DNA of 64,000 bases from Smallanthus sonchifolius (GCA_023525975.1 CM042019.1:79544344-79608343), one strand, 5' to 3'. Numbered from the stretch's first letter, positions 22,683 through 35,078 are shown. Made by a program: numbers and translations. The notes: a model not told the origin generated them from the sequence alone.

Positions 22683-23092
22683 TGTAAGGACCAAAACTAA
22701 TAGGCTGAAGCATCAAAGAATCACCAGGTTGTTCAGAAGATCAAAGATTAGTTAGAACGGCTTGCGAGAACTTCAATTTTGTAAAGTTCTCGGCCTGAGT
22801 ACTTTGGTGGGCTGAGTACTAGGAGTTCTTGGTAAGCCCAGGCCCGTAGTAAAACCGAGTACTTCTTGTTAAGCTATAAATAGATTGTTTTGTATCGGTA
22901 TTCGGGTTATATGAGTGCTTGAACGTTTTGTACTGTAATCAGGATTATTATTCAGTAATATACAATCGTTTGACAATTATTGTGTGCTCGTTCTCTTTGT
23001 TTACCTACTAGTCATGTGTCGTTTTGTTTCCGCCAGTTTCAACACGTCGTTGAATCCATTCATTGAAGATCCTTAGGAATCCAGATCTTACA
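22683..23092 (+). repeat. Copia 3' LTR (410 bp)
   Basis: It starts TGTAAGG and ends CTTACA. A cluster of AGTTCTCGG / GAGTACTT / GAGTACTTC motifs at 22760-22865 lies just upstream of a TATA box. The last 54 bases match the window start. Confidence 0.9.
22874..22883 (+). promoter_or_regulatory. Copia LTR TATA box
   Basis: CTATAAATAG, about 190 bases into the LTR and downstream of the AGTACTCGG-type motif cluster. Confidence 0.7.
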
Positions 23093-23394
23093 ATCACTTG
23101 TTTTTTCAATCTTAAAAAACGCTAGAACATAAGAAAATGATTGTAACATAATATTTATTCATCTCTCTTGAAATTAAAACAATATATATATATATATATG
23201 AATAAATTTTATTTAATTATAGTGCCTACACATGTGCAAGTCGTGTGTAGGTTATATCACCTACACATAACCTGTGCATGTGTAGGTAAAATTTAAAAGT
23301 TAGACAATATATATAAACAAATTAGGTTAATGGTTTGTTATAATATCTGATAAATTAAGTGGTTGTTCTATAAATATGCAAAAGTTAGGACATT
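23093..23394. other. AT-rich flank with an imperfect inverted repeat
   Basis: No gene is seen. At 23225-23286 four CCTACACA/TGTGTAGG-type arms alternate in orientation and can form a cruciform or nested hairpins. A (TA)n run lies near 23184-23200. Confidence 0.5.
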
Positions 23395-23405
23395 GGCATC
23401 AGTGA

Positions 23406-23634
23406 CGAGCCGTCACCATCTCGTAACGGTCTGTTACACCGCCATCTACCAGAAGTCAACACGCAGCTTATGACTCATCACAAACAGAGTGGTAGTGGAC
23501 CGTCACCATTTCGTAACGGTTCGTTACGCCGTAAGAACCCGAAAAACGACATGTGCGTAGAATGACAGGTGTATGTTGACTCGCTGCCACTAGAATGGTA
23601 ACGGGCCATCACCGTATCGTAACGGTCCATTATG
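23406..23634. repeat. Three spaced copies of a CCGTCACC-GTAACGG hairpin motif
   Basis: Copies at about 23406-23441, 23494-23531 and 23601-23634 share a core like CCGTCACCATTTCGTAACGG, an imperfect inverted repeat, spaced about 90-110 bases apart, directly upstream of the TATA box. Confidence 0.8.
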
Positions 23635-23648
23635 TGTCCTGAAATCAG

Positions 23649-23660
23649 CCTATAAATAGG
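23649..23660 (+). promoter_or_regulatory. TATA box of the 23.4-25.4 kb LTR
   Basis: CCTATAAATAGG, 15 bases after the last hairpin motif. Confidence 0.7.
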
Positions 23661-26146
23661 GCTTGTGAGATTTCATTTTGAATATACCACAATCCCGATT
23701 CCTCTCTCAAAACCCAAGACGCCTCCCCGACTCTCGCGTACCGCTAAACACGACGTGAGATTCTGAGCAGTTGTCGCGCTGAAGTTATAGGATTGTGTAG
23801 ATACAAGAGCTAGTACCAGTTTTACTCGGTTGAGGATTGTAAATGCTTAGCTCTTAAGGTGAGTTCTATGAAGCCCACTTTTAAAATGTTTTAATATTTT
23901 AGGTTGGTATGCATGTTTGTTAAACTATGTTTTAAATAAACTATTTATGATTTGAATAACTGCTTGTTTATTAACACTGCTTTGTATTTAAAAGAAAGAT
24001 TGCAAGAATATACGTTTGAAATGATTTTTAAACAAGAGAATGGTTTTGGTTAGAGAAATGATTTTGACACGTAAATGATTTAGAAGAAAAGAGTGTTGGC
24101 ATGAATATGCCACATAAATGGTTTAGAGAAAATGTTTTGGTCGCGAGGGCCTAGAAAGAGAGTTTTGTCATGTTGGCATAGAATCCACATAATGTCTTTG
24201 CAATTTGGCTATGATTAACAAGGCATAGGCTATTATATTCCTGTTAGGATGAATGACAGAGAGACTGCACAGTTGTGATAGAGATTAAATGGTGACGACA
24301 CATTTTATAAAAAAATATACAAATACATATATTTTTATTATGTGTGTGAATATATACAGCAAGCGTATATACACGCACACACTACTTATTATAAAAATAT
24401 ACATATACCAAGTAGGAATACCATTAGATCATCATCAACCTTATACAATTTCTTAAAACACCCAATAAGATACAATCCAACAATGATTACCTAACAATCA
24501 CAACACATTAACGGAATTGATCAAGTTCAACCACACGTGGAATAATATTACCTTAATACCACATACTAATGCTACAATTATAAATAGGGATATCTTAATG
24601 ATTACACACACATTGTAGCAAGCTCATAACATTGTCACATACTTATGTCTGCATGAGAACCAAAGTGAGTTCATGTGATTACCCTTTTACTTAAACTTTT
24701 GGGATGATTACATGCTACTACTGCTTTTTAACGGTTGGTGTACTATTAATCAAGAACCCATTTAGCTGCCAAAACATATCCCCAAGTTCTAGCACGATCA
24801 TTGACTCAAGCAGGAGCTACAGAATATATGGGTAGTACTATATAGGAATCCCCTGCACACAGTGGGCGTTTATTGACCGAGAAAACCCCCCACTGAATGA
24901 TAATGGTAATGTTGTGACATATATTCATGCAAACTTAGCTTACGCTGGCAGGAAATAAGCATATTGACCAATAATAATAAGAGGTATGGGAAAGGGGAAT
25001 TATTTTTAGAGGTTCATGGGTGGTGGACGCAAGATTTTTATTCAATTCTTTACATAAATGTTTTGTAATTTAAACTCATAAGCTTACCAACTTTTTAGTT
25101 GACACATTATTTTTAAGCATGTATTTAGGTACCCCTCATTTCGAGACTTGGATTTAGCAGCTCAGATACGAGCTTATTTCGAGTTAGACGATCCTTCTAG
25201 AAGACTTATGCCAAACCATAGACTATACACCCAAGGAAGCTTTGATGGATAATAGAACCCATCACTTAATTTATTTTAGCTTGAAGTTATAGACTTGTAA
25301 ATATGTTTGGATTTGGATTGTAACATTGACCTAGTACTTTAGTTATAAAGATTTACGTTATTTCTGCTGTGTTTTGATTGGTATTCGGTCGTCACGTCCA
25401 AAACCCTGGTTGGGGTGTGACAACATGCATGTTGGGAAGTTGTGGTTTAAGTCTATTTAAGTGTTAAAATGTTGGTGAATCTTCATACTGATTATGGACA
25501 TATATGACATACTTTGTGATGGATTACATGTTAACAATGGAAGTTGACTTTAGGGAGTCAAGTGGTCAAGATCGAAGAACCTCAAGTTGGAACATCGACA
25601 AACAAAGATAAGTGATATTCCCTTTTAGTATTGATAAGATTCATCTATTTTGATCCAAATTGTAAGAATAATTATTAATCAGCAATGTGTTGTCTTATGG
25701 ACTTTAACTGATTAAGGGGGTTATACATGTATTATGTAACAATAATATATCTTAATGTTGAAAGGGAGTAAAGGAAATTAAAAAGAGATGCTTATAACTC
25801 AATTAAATGAGTTACATTGACAAGATGAGACATAAGTCTTATAAAGGAGATAAGGAGTTATAAAAGAGGGATGTCCTCAATTAAGGACTTTGTGAACTAA
25901 TAACAGAGATTTTTTCCTTAATTTGTGAACTAATAAGGGAGATTTTTTATTCATACAAAGGAGTGTAAATACATGAATTTTATTGGATTACTTATTGAAT
26001 CTAATGATATCTAGTAACTGTTATGTTGGGACCTGCTTATGATTTTATATAAGAATATTATAAAGTTTAGGATGTTTCAAGTTTGATCATCAATAACTAG
26101 TCATTCGTTATCTGTTTCCTTACAGTTGTTTGTAGCATCAGCATCT

Positions 26147-26241
26147 GTATTTGTAGCATCAACCTCTGGACCAACAACACCAGTATTTCTAGAATCAACC
26201 TCTACACCAACAACATCAGTATTTGAAACATCAACCTCTGG
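26147..26241 (+). repeat. 36-bp tandem repeat, 2.6 copies
   Basis: Units start at 26147, 26183 and 26219 and translate, in one open frame, as a 12-residue repeat of the type VF(V/L)(A/E)STS(G/T)PTT. An acceptor-like TTTCCTTACAG lies just upstream (26115-26125). Confidence 0.75.
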
Positions 26242-26900
26242 AATCAACCTTTTGATTTATATTTTATGATATTATTTATATTTTGTATGTTGTAAAGTAT
26301 ATATATAAATTATAATGATATTGTTTATTTATGATGATACTTATACGTATGTAATGTATCATATTTTAATTTGTAATGGTTGTTATATAAATAAAAATTA
26401 TACAATAATTATAATGGTAAAAAAAGAATGTACTTGGAAATCTTAACAAGTATTTTTTTAATAAACTAACAGGTATATCTGATACCCACGGGCATGCCCG
26501 ATACTCGACGGCTATTGGGCCAGGTATGGGATACGATTTTACAACCAGGCGTGAGACTATGATTACCAATACCCAGCTCATTGTCATCCTTGTACACACA
26601 TTTTATATTATTATAATATTTTTGTTATCTAAATATTTATAATTTATTTTACACATATTATGTTTTTCTCCTATAAGTTTTAAAATATAGCGTTTTCATA
26701 TATGGAATATACCTTTACGACGTGCTTATTTTTATCTACATTTCGGTATAAATTTTATTCAAGCCAAACCGGTTTACGTTTTGACGTAAATTTTATTTAA
26801 AACCGTGCGGGTCAGATATGATATATATTTTTTCTTTAAATACACTATCATGTTTTTTAACGCTCATTTTTAGAACGACATACATTTTCCTTGTTTTCTT

Positions 26901-27085
26901 AATATACCGTTGCGACATATTTTTTTTATCTATTGCTCGATATTCAGAATTGAGCGCTTCTCTTTACACACTTAACCATACATTTTCGTAGATTTATGAA
27001 TATACCATTGCGATGATTTTTTTATCTATTGTTCGATATTCAAAACCGAGCACTTCTCTTTACGCAATTAACCACGTCAATATCA
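26901..27085. repeat. Degenerate tandem duplication, period about 98 bp
   Basis: AATATACCGTTGCGAC at 26901 and AATATACCATTGCGAT at 26999 begin two related units sharing a GATATTC and a GAGC.CTTCTCTTTAC block. A weaker third copy begins near 26704. Confidence 0.65.
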
Positions 27086-27957
27086 CCGTCGCAACACCAT
27101 AATGATCATATGATAACAAAATTAACATTTAAGAGGAAAAACATGAATATGATTTTTTTAGGAAGTTTGTTTGAAGCAATTAAGATTGAAGAACACAAAT
27201 TATTCTATGACATGAAATTTCCATCGTCAAAGCACTATATGTTATGTTAAAGATTATTGGATAATTGTAGTCACATAAAAATTGATTTAACATTGCCAGT
27301 TTTAGGTTCTACAATAATACGTTTCTTCGTCGTATCCCGCGAGTCGATAAACCCACTAGTTACTTTTATTTGTCCCGGTGTACATATTATCTCATGATTA
27401 AAAACATATAGAATCATATAATAGTATCTTGACTCGTTAGCTTTTCTAAATTTGTTATAAGATAAATTACTATATAGATTAAAAGACAGTCTGATTGAAT
27501 AGGGGTAGTTCTAGCTCTAGCGGTTTTATGACACCTCGTGCTATTTGTTTTTTTTTTAATTTTAATTTTCACCCCTCATACTATATATAATATACGCTTT
27601 TAACCCGTTTAATTTTCTAATAATTTTGTTTTCCTTTAGTAGCTTTCGTTTGTTAATTGTTTTTAAAACGGATTGTGCTGCTGTTATTAGTTTCTTTTTT
27701 CAACTTTCCGATGTATTTTTTTTTTAAAACGGAATTGTATTCAAACGCGAGGTTTTTTGGTATCGTAGTATATAGCGAGTGCCGTTACCGTTTGTGGTAC
27801 TGTGATGAGCCGAACCTATTATGAGCGAACAACATCATGGCTGGTATTGGTATTATTCGAACCGATATCGATATTCATTTTGATGGTTTTCGACGACCTA
27901 AACAGATGTTTAAGTATATAAATGAACTAAACAGAAAGACTAACAAAGAAATATACT

Positions 27958-28063
27958 TAGCCTGGTGGTAGCCGCGTTGTGCTTCCACCCGAGAGACATG
28001 GGTTCGAGTCCCCCATGCCAGTTCTTCAATATTTTTTGTTTTTTTTCCTTTTTTATTATTTAG
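27958..28063 (+). mobile_element. tRNA-derived SINE (5' part), split by Gypsy insertion
   Basis: The sequence has a box A-like TAGCCTGGTGG at 27958-27968 and a perfect box B GGTTCGAGTCC at 28001-28011, a pol III internal promoter arrangement, then a short body and a T-rich tail. It is too long and unpaired for a tRNA. The Gypsy element at 28064 sits in the tail; the remainder would resume at 37183. Confidence 0.6.
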
Positions 28064-28552
28064 TGTAACATCCCAAATAATGACAAGACAAATAGAAAAG
28101 GGAAATAAAGTGGGCTTGGCCAAAATTTCGGCCCATGGGCCGAAAAGAAAAGGGGGAAACCCCATTACAAAACAGCAGCTTCAACCCAAACCCCTCTCAT
28201 TTCATCTTCCTGCGCAAGAATACTAGAGAGAGAGAGAGAGAGCGATCGGCTTGTGAAGAAAACCGCAAGGAGAAGACTCAAGGGCTCGGGAATCATCCGA
28301 CTCCACCATTTCAACGCATAGCAACAGAAATCGGGCCTGTTGAGGTAAGCATCGCCTCTGATTATGAGTCTTTGCATGTCTCGGGTTTAAATCAAATAAA
28401 GATACGATTTTTGCATATGAAACTTGAAACAAATCACGTATTTGAACTCAAGAATGATAAAGGAAGGTGTTTAACGTAAAAAGCTCAAGGTTTAATCGAT
28501 TGGAAATAAGTTGGCTGGAGCAAGGTTCTGGTCAGGGAAGATGCAGACCCAT

Positions 28553-28882
28553 GACTCGAAACTATAGTTTCGATACATACAGACCCGTCGAAACTACTCT
28601 AGTTTCGATAGTCATGTTTGACTCGAAACTATCTAGTTTCGATAGCAGCCAATGACTCGAAACTACCATAGTTTCGATAGGAACTCAGGACTCGAAACTA
28701 CCTAGTTTCGAGTGTCACCTTGAACCTAAACTAAGATTTTTCATAAGTTAATGACTCGAAACTACCATAGTTTCGATAGGATCTCATGACTCGAAACTAC
28801 CTAGTTTCGATAGAAGGATTATGACTCGAAACTACCTAGTTTCGAGTGTAAGACCATAGCTCGAAACTACCATAGTTTCGAT
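28553..28882. repeat. Nine palindromes of the ACTCGAAACTA / TAGTTTCGAGT type (5' LTR)
   Basis: Nine units pair ACTCGAAACTA with its reverse complement (or TAGTTTCGAT) across a spacer of 0-3 bases. They are spaced about 28-55 bases apart. Perfect 11-base arms occur in the fifth and eighth copies. Confidence 0.93.
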
Positions 28883-29036
28883 GCGACCCACCTCCCGAAC
28901 TACTGAGTTCAAGAATAGTAATGTCTAGTGTCATTTAGGAACCCTACCTTATATGAATGACTTTATTATACAGATTGTGGGTGACCTTAGTGACGTTACG
29001 AAACCAGCTATTATACTTCAGGGACCCGCTTATCAG

Positions 29037-29928
29037 GTGAGTTCTATGTGCCCCCTTCTATGTTATGTGCAAATGATTTATAAATGTTTTGGGGCTGAAG
29101 TGTATACACTAAATGAATAAATGTTATAAGTGTCAATGTGATCATACGTATATATATATATAATTACTTATATATGTGAAAATGAATTATGAATAAAGAA
29201 TGAATCGTATGATACAAAGAATGAACGAAAGAAGGACATAACGTAAATGAATGAAATCTTGCTTTATATTATATATATTGCATGTTATGAATGAATGTAA
29301 ACGTTATGAACCCTTCTATGACAACGGCTACTTCGGTAGACGGACGACCATGTGATTATTTTACAACCGGGACAAGTGCGTTCCTTCATCAGCTAGGACG
29401 TACGAATGCCATTAATGGACGGTCGAAGCAATTGGCATATTATAGTAGAACGGTTGTATAAATAATAGTCGCATGGGAAACGGATACCTTCGGGTAGACG
29501 GGCGAATATGACGGACTACGACGGTAGTACGGTTAAGACGGACGGCCGAAGGTTTGCCGGACGGTATAGCACAACAGATGGCCGAAGGTTTGCCGGATGT
29601 TGTGGAGGACGGACTACGACGGTAGGACGGGCGTATGTCTTCGTGACTTACGCATAAATGAATGTGGGTTGATCACCCTTATATAGTATGACCCATGAAA
29701 TTAAAGAAAGAAAGAAAAGAAAAGAAAAGGATGAATGCATATATATATATATGAAATCATAAAAATACAGAAAAGAAATATGAAAAGAAAGACAAAAGTT
29801 ATGAATACGTATTTATATGAATGACTATACAGTAATGCATACTTATAAAGTAAAGAATAGAATGTTTATATCAAATTGCATTAAACTAGAACTCACCAGC
29901 GTTAGCTGACTTTTAGTATACATTTCAG
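29037..29928 (+). other. Putative intron inside the Gypsy 5' LTR
   Basis: The donor TATCAG/GTGAGTTCTA and the acceptor ACATTTCAG/GTAAAGG match those in the solo LTR at 9437-10268 almost base for base, although the two LTR families differ in most of the sequence between. Confidence 0.5.
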
Positions 29929-30148
29929 GTAAAGGAAGAAAAGGTCGTGCGATGGCGTGAAGGTTACCCGGCACAAGACTGACATCCCACTTTTGTTTGT
30001 TAAGACAATGTTGTGTTTTTAATTGTTAAGACTTCCGCTGTTATGTAATGTAAAAGAATGATGAATGTTTTAAATTTAAGTTCAGTATTTATGGCTATGT
30101 TTATGAGTAAATCCAACAAGTGAGGTCACCCGGTTTAGGGGCCTTACA

Positions 30149-30502
30149 AGTTGGTATCAGAGCAATAGTTTGAGAGATTCAGGCATCCATAAATGTCTGG
30201 ACTCAAACTGATAATGGGACCAACGCATGGATGTCAGTACGGGTAGCCAACGTCAACGCTAGCACGGTAAGTAAGTACTAGAGTTAATACACTTAGATAA
30301 GAATAGATGCCTTAACTTAGAACAAATAGATGTCAATGTCACAACCGATTTGAAGAGTTTTGAACCCGAAAAGCAATGTAAATTAGTAATCACAAACCGG
30401 TCACTGTAATTAAAAATTTACCTTGCTCGTACCGTTCCAAACTATGATCTGAAGAAATGACATTGATGTATTCCCTTTATAACTATCAGGAAATTAAGGA
30501 TT
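30149..30502 (+). other. Gypsy leader with tRNA-iMet primer site
   Basis: TGGTATCAGAGC at 30152-30163 is the primer site. The leader has no ORF, unlike the minus-strand Gypsy element. Confidence 0.88.
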
Positions 30503-33500
30503 ATGGCTGGTGGTGGAAGAACGGGACGCCGAGGCGGTCGCACTGGCCGAGTAGGTAGACCTCCATTGAGACAAAGACAGGAAGAGGAAGAGAGTGTGCA
30601 CGCAGAACACACTGAGAGTGTGCATGAAACAGATGTGACACCAACTGGGAACGACAGTCCAGGGCCTATACAGTTGGAACCTGAAGTCAGGGATGCTATT
30701 GCCCGGGAAGTTGTGCTCACCTTGAAGAAGGTATTGCCTGATCTACTATCTGAGGCATTAAAGAAAATAAAGGGAGACGACGAAGGTATCCACGAGGAAA
30801 AAGTATACGACAGCGACGGGGATGAGATACAAGTGGGGTCAAGCACTAAGGGGTGCACTTATAAAGGTTTCAAGGATGGAGACCCACCTAAGTTTGATGG
30901 TAGCAAGGATTCGGTGGCTACTTTGGAATGGATTGAGAGAATGAACGCTGTAATCAACATCAGCGAGTGCCGACCGGACCAGGCGGTTAAATATGTTGCT
31001 CATTCTTTCACCAATGAAGCACTAGGTTGGTGGAGAAATATTCAAAGAACAAAGTCACCACATGCTCTTGCCAGAATGACATGGGAAGACTTGAAAAAGC
31101 TCGTAATCCAAAAGTTCTGCCCACAGAATGAGATTGATCGAGTGGAAAACGAGTTTCTAAATTTCAAGGCTGGCAACAAGACTCATCGCCAGTACACTTC
31201 AAGATTTAATGAGCTAGCTCAACTGGTACCCCACCTGGTAGAGACTGAGGAGCGATTGATTAAGTATTATGTCAAAGGCCTACCCCAAAAGGTCCGTATT
31301 CATGTGAAAGCTAACCTACCCTCGACTTTCGAGTCGGTAGTGAATCTGTCCGGAATTGTCTATGACGATTATGCCAATGAGGACCCGGTGCCGGAGGCAC
31401 CAAAGAGGAAGTGGGAGAACTCGTCTAAGGGGACTGGAAGAAGAAATGTTACTGCTGAGGCAAAGAAGCCAAGGAATGATGAGTACGAAATATGCACAAA
31501 ATGCGGGAAACAGCACCGCGGTGAATGTTTGGCCGGCTCAACCATGTGTTTTAAATGTGGAAGACCGGGGCACTACTCGAAGGATTGTACTAAGGGCATC
31601 AAGTGCCAGAACTGCGGTTGGTATGGGCACGCTACTAAGGATTGCAGGAAGACCGGACAATCTGGTTCGGGGAAAGAAAAAGAAAAGGAACAGCCAAAGG
31701 CTAGGACTCGGGCCTATGCTTTAACCGAGGAAGAAGCAAGAGGAAACCCTGACGTCGTGTCGGGTACGTTCCTAGTAAATGATGAACATGCTGCTATTCT
31801 GTTTGATTCTGGTACTAGTAAAAGTTTTATATCCACTGCATTTAGCCGCAAATTAGACTGCACAATCACTAGCCTTATAAGGGCCTTTAGCGTACAAACT
31901 GCTATTGGTAAAAACTCAGTAGTCATCCAAGTGACTGACGATTGCATGGTAGAAATAGAGGGCCATAAGTTTCCATCTAAATTGTACCTTCTAACCTTAG
32001 GAGGATTCGATGTAGTATTGGGCATGGATTGGTTAGCTGCCAACGAAGCTCAAATCATATGTAAACGAAAGATGATACATCTCAAGGCCACTGACGGCAG
32101 TCCGATTACGGTTTATGGTGACTGGAATAGCACAATGCCGAACGTCATCTCGATGATCAAGGCCGAAGGTTACATGAGGCGCGGTTGCGAAGCTTATCTG
32201 GCGTATGTTATTGACGATAGAATGAAAACGAAAGAGCTAAAAGATGTACCCGTGGCGTGCAATTTTCCAGAAGTGTTCCCAGAGGACCTACCTGGTTTGC
32301 CGCTCGACCGGGAAATAGAATTTCAGATTGACTTACTGCCAGGACCTGAGCCCGTTGCCAAGGCACCATACCGATTGGCTCCGTCAGAAATGAAAGAATT
32401 AATGTCCCAACTTGAAGAATTAACAGAGAAAGGATTTATCAGACCGAGCATCTCACCATGGGGCGCTCCGGTATTATTTGTAAAGAAAAAGGACGGCAGC
32501 ATGCGCATGTGCATCGACTACCGTGAATTGAACAAGAGAACAGTAAAGAACAAATACCCACTGCCTAGAATAGACGACCTCTTTGATCAATTACAAGGCG
32601 CGAGTTGGTTCTCAAAGATTGATCTCAGGTCGGGTTACCATCAATTGAAAGTAAGAGAGGAAGATGTACCGAAAACTGCGTTTCGTACACGTTACGGGCA
32701 TTATGAATTTCTTGTGATGTCCTTCGGACTAACCAACGCACCAGCAGCATTTATGGATTTAATGAACAGAGTATGCCGACCCATGTTGGATCGATCAGTA
32801 ATAGTTTTTATAGATGACATCCTCATATATTCAAAGAATGAAGGTGATCACCACTGTCACCTAAGAGAAGTATTGGAGGTTCTAAAGCAGGAGAAGTTGT
32901 ATGCAAAATTCTCCAAATGCGCGTTCTGGCTTAGGGAGGTCCAATTCCTAGGCCATGTCATAAACCCGGACGGCATTATGGTGGATCCTGCTAAGATCGA
33001 AGCGGTAAAGGAATGGAACATCCCGAAAACGCCAACTGATATACGAAGTTTTCTGGGGTTGGCAGGCTACTATCGGAGGTTCATCCAAGATTTCTCAAGA
33101 ATTGCCTCGCCGCTAACCAAACTGACACGGAAGGAAGTAAAGTATGAATGGGGTCCAACCCAAAACAACGCGTTTGAGGAACTTAAGACACGATTAACTC
33201 AAGCTCCAGTATTAACACTACCTGAGGGAAATGAAGACTTAGTAGTCTACTCTGACGCTGTGCGTACTCATGCAACGAGGAAAGGTAATTGCTTATGCAT
33301 CGCGGCAACTAAAGGTTCATGAAGTTAACTACCCAACACATGATCTAGAATTAGCAGCAGTAGTTTTCGCGTTGAAAATATGGAGACACTACTTGTATGG
33401 AGTTAAATGCACCATCTACTCCGATCACAAAAGCTTGAAATACTTTTTCGAACAAAAGGAACTAAACATGAGGCAAAGAAGATGGTTAGAGCTACTGAAA

Positions 33501-35054
33501 GACTATGACTGTGAGATATTGTACCATCCAGGTAAGGCAAACGTAGTGGCTGACGCTTTAAGTAGAAAGGAAGAATCGGCACCTATCCGGATCAAAGCGT
33601 GTCAGTTAATTATAACGTCAGACTTAATGGGTGAAATATCAAAGGCACAAGATGAAGCATTGTTAGAAAGAAATGTGAAACGGGAAAGAATAGTAGGACA
33701 ACAAGGGAACTTAGATGCGAATGCATACGGAGTACGAACTAGGTTTGGCCGGATGTGGATACCTAAGATTGGTGAGCTTAGAGCCAAAATACTCGATGAG
33801 GCCCATAAGTCTCGCTATTCTATCCACCCCGGGACAAACAAAATGTATCAAGACTTGAAGAAAGAATACTGGTGGCCTGGCATGAAGAATGATGTGACAG
33901 AATACGTGAGCAAGTGCCTAACGTGTTCTCTAGTTAAGGCCGAGCACCAGAAACCATGCGGTAAAATGCAACCTTTACCAATACCGGAATGGAAGTGGGA
34001 AGAGATCACAATGGACTTCATTACCAAGCTACCGCGAACAGCTAAAGGCAATGATACCATTTGGGTGATCGTCGACCGCTTGACAAAGAGTGCTCACTTC
34101 TTGCCAATACGAGAAACTTCTTCTTCTGAAAAGCTAGCAGAAGTATTTATCAAGGAAATTGTGAGCAGACATGGTATGCCGCTGTCGATTGTGTCTGACA
34201 GGGATACTAGATTCACGTCAAGGTTTTGGAAGAAATTCAATGAAGCAATGGGCACTAGACTGAACATCAGCACCGCTTACCACCCCCAAACCGATGGACA
34301 ATCGGAAAGGACCATTCAGACCTTGGAGGACATGCTCCGGGCCTGTATCATTGACTTCGGTGGGAGTTGGGACAGCCATCTACCATTGGCAGAATTTTCA
34401 TATAACAACAGCTATCACTCGACTATTGGCATGCCGCCATTTGAAATGTTGTATGGGAGGAAATGTAGGACCCCGGTTTGTTGGGGGGAAATTGGACAGA
34501 AGGATTTTGCAAGTCTCGAAGTGGTCAAAGCTACTTCTGAGAAATTTGATCAAATCAAGGCTCGTATGAAAGCCGCAAAAGACAGACAGAAATCATACGC
34601 GGATAAGAGAAGGAGAGATTTAGAGTTTCAAGTAGGGGACATGGTACTGTTGAAAGTATCACCGTGGAAAGGAATCATTCGGTTCAGAAAGCGTGGCAAA
34701 CTAAGTCCAAGGTTTGTCGGACCTTTCAAGATTGTAGCAAGAGTGGGTCAAGTTGCTTACAGACTCGACCTACCCGTCGAGCTTAGTGGAATACACCCTA
34801 CGTTCCACGTGTCGCACTTACGCAAGTGCCTAGCTGACGACACAGCTCACATACCTTGCGACGAGATCGAAGTGGATAACAGTCTAAATTATGTAGAGGA
34901 ACCAATAGCCATTCTTGACCGAGCTGAGAAACGATTACGCAATAAGTCGATTCCTTTAGTCAAAATACAATGGAAACACAGAAAGGGGTCCGAGGCTACT
35001 TGGGAGAAAGAAGACGAGATGAAGGAACTGTATCCCCAGTTGTTTAACGTGTAA
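30503..35054 (+). pseudogene. Gypsy gag-pol, frameshifted in RNase H
   Basis: Frame 1 runs 30503-33259 (919 codons) and frame 2 from 33261 to 35054. The basic, Gly/Arg-rich N-terminus precedes a gag capsid region (about residues 115-290). Zinc knuckles follow at about 349-362 (CFKCGRPGHYSKDC) and 368-381. The protease has LFDSGTSKSFI near 433-443. RT has VFIDD. Just after the first RNase H aspartate (YSDA) about 17 bases are missing compared with the intact sister element, shifting the frame; the first frame then ends after 20 foreign codons. RNase H, integrase (HHCC and DDE residues present) and a chromodomain-like tail follow in the second frame. Otherwise no stops are seen. Confidence 0.93.
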
Positions 35055-35078
35055 CAGGTTTCGAGGACGAAACCTCAT

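Larger units (their letters stand above)
1..23092 (+). mobile_element. Decayed sirevirus-like Copia LTR retrotransposon with nested insertions
   Basis: The left edge holds the last 54 bases of the 5' LTR followed by a tRNA-iMet type primer site; the right end is a full 3' LTR ending in ACA at 23092. In between lie gag, protease, integrase, RT and RNase H in Copia order, then a long extra ORF before the 3' LTR, the layout known for sireviruses with an envelope-like third ORF. All frames are broken by stops and shifts. Over the visible 54 bases the two LTR ends differ at about six or seven sites, so the insertion is old. A solo LTR and a full Gypsy element sit inside the third ORF. The target duplication cannot be tested because the left flank is outside the window. 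Confidence 0.9.
23395..25422 (+). mobile_element. Probable solo Gypsy-type LTR, 5' boundary unclear
   Basis: The right end (GGGGTGTGACA at 25412-25422) is a typical Gypsy LTR terminus, with no primer site after it. Inside, in order: three hairpin motifs (23406-23634), a TATA box (23649-23660), a leader starting near 23690, a donor-like AAG/GTGAGTTCTA (23859) and an acceptor-like GTATTTAG/GT (25128). This is the same internal order as other LTRs here. I could not fix the 5' end; ACATG at 23230-23234 and at 25423-25427 is a possible but weak target duplication, which would put the start at 23235. Confidence 0.6.
25423..27957. other. Intergenic stretch with repeats, no gene recognised
   Basis: No convincing coding region. 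It includes a short 36-bp tandem repeat (26147-26241) and a degenerate tandem duplication of about 98 bases (26901-27085) with a further diverged copy near 26704. The rest is AT-rich. Confidence 0.5.
28064..30148 (+). repeat. 5' LTR of the plus-strand Gypsy element
   Basis: It contains a CT-rich/(GA)n leader near 28225-28245, a nine-copy palindrome array (28553-28882), a donor-like CAG/GTGAGTTCTA (29037) and an acceptor-like ATTTCAG/GT (29928). I see no convincing TATA box. Confidence 0.95.

Noticed and set aside
23230..25427. ACATG repeats as the target duplication of the 23.4-25.4 kb LTR
   Set aside because: Five bases match, but the implied LTR start TGCAAG does not pair with the GTGACA end and the motif is common; left as a weak possibility only.
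27958..28020. A tRNA gene
   Set aside because: Box A and box B fit, but no acceptor stem or anticodon arm of normal shape can be drawn; a SINE fits better.
28135..28479. 114-codon ORF, repeated identically at 35165-35509
   Set aside because: It lies in the LTR leader; the identity simply reflects two near-identical LTRs.
28553..28882. Regular palindromic repeats with short unique spacers, CRISPR-like at first glance
   Set aside because: They lie inside a eukaryotic LTR, are duplicated in the other LTR, have irregular spacing and no cas genes. They are an LTR palindrome array.
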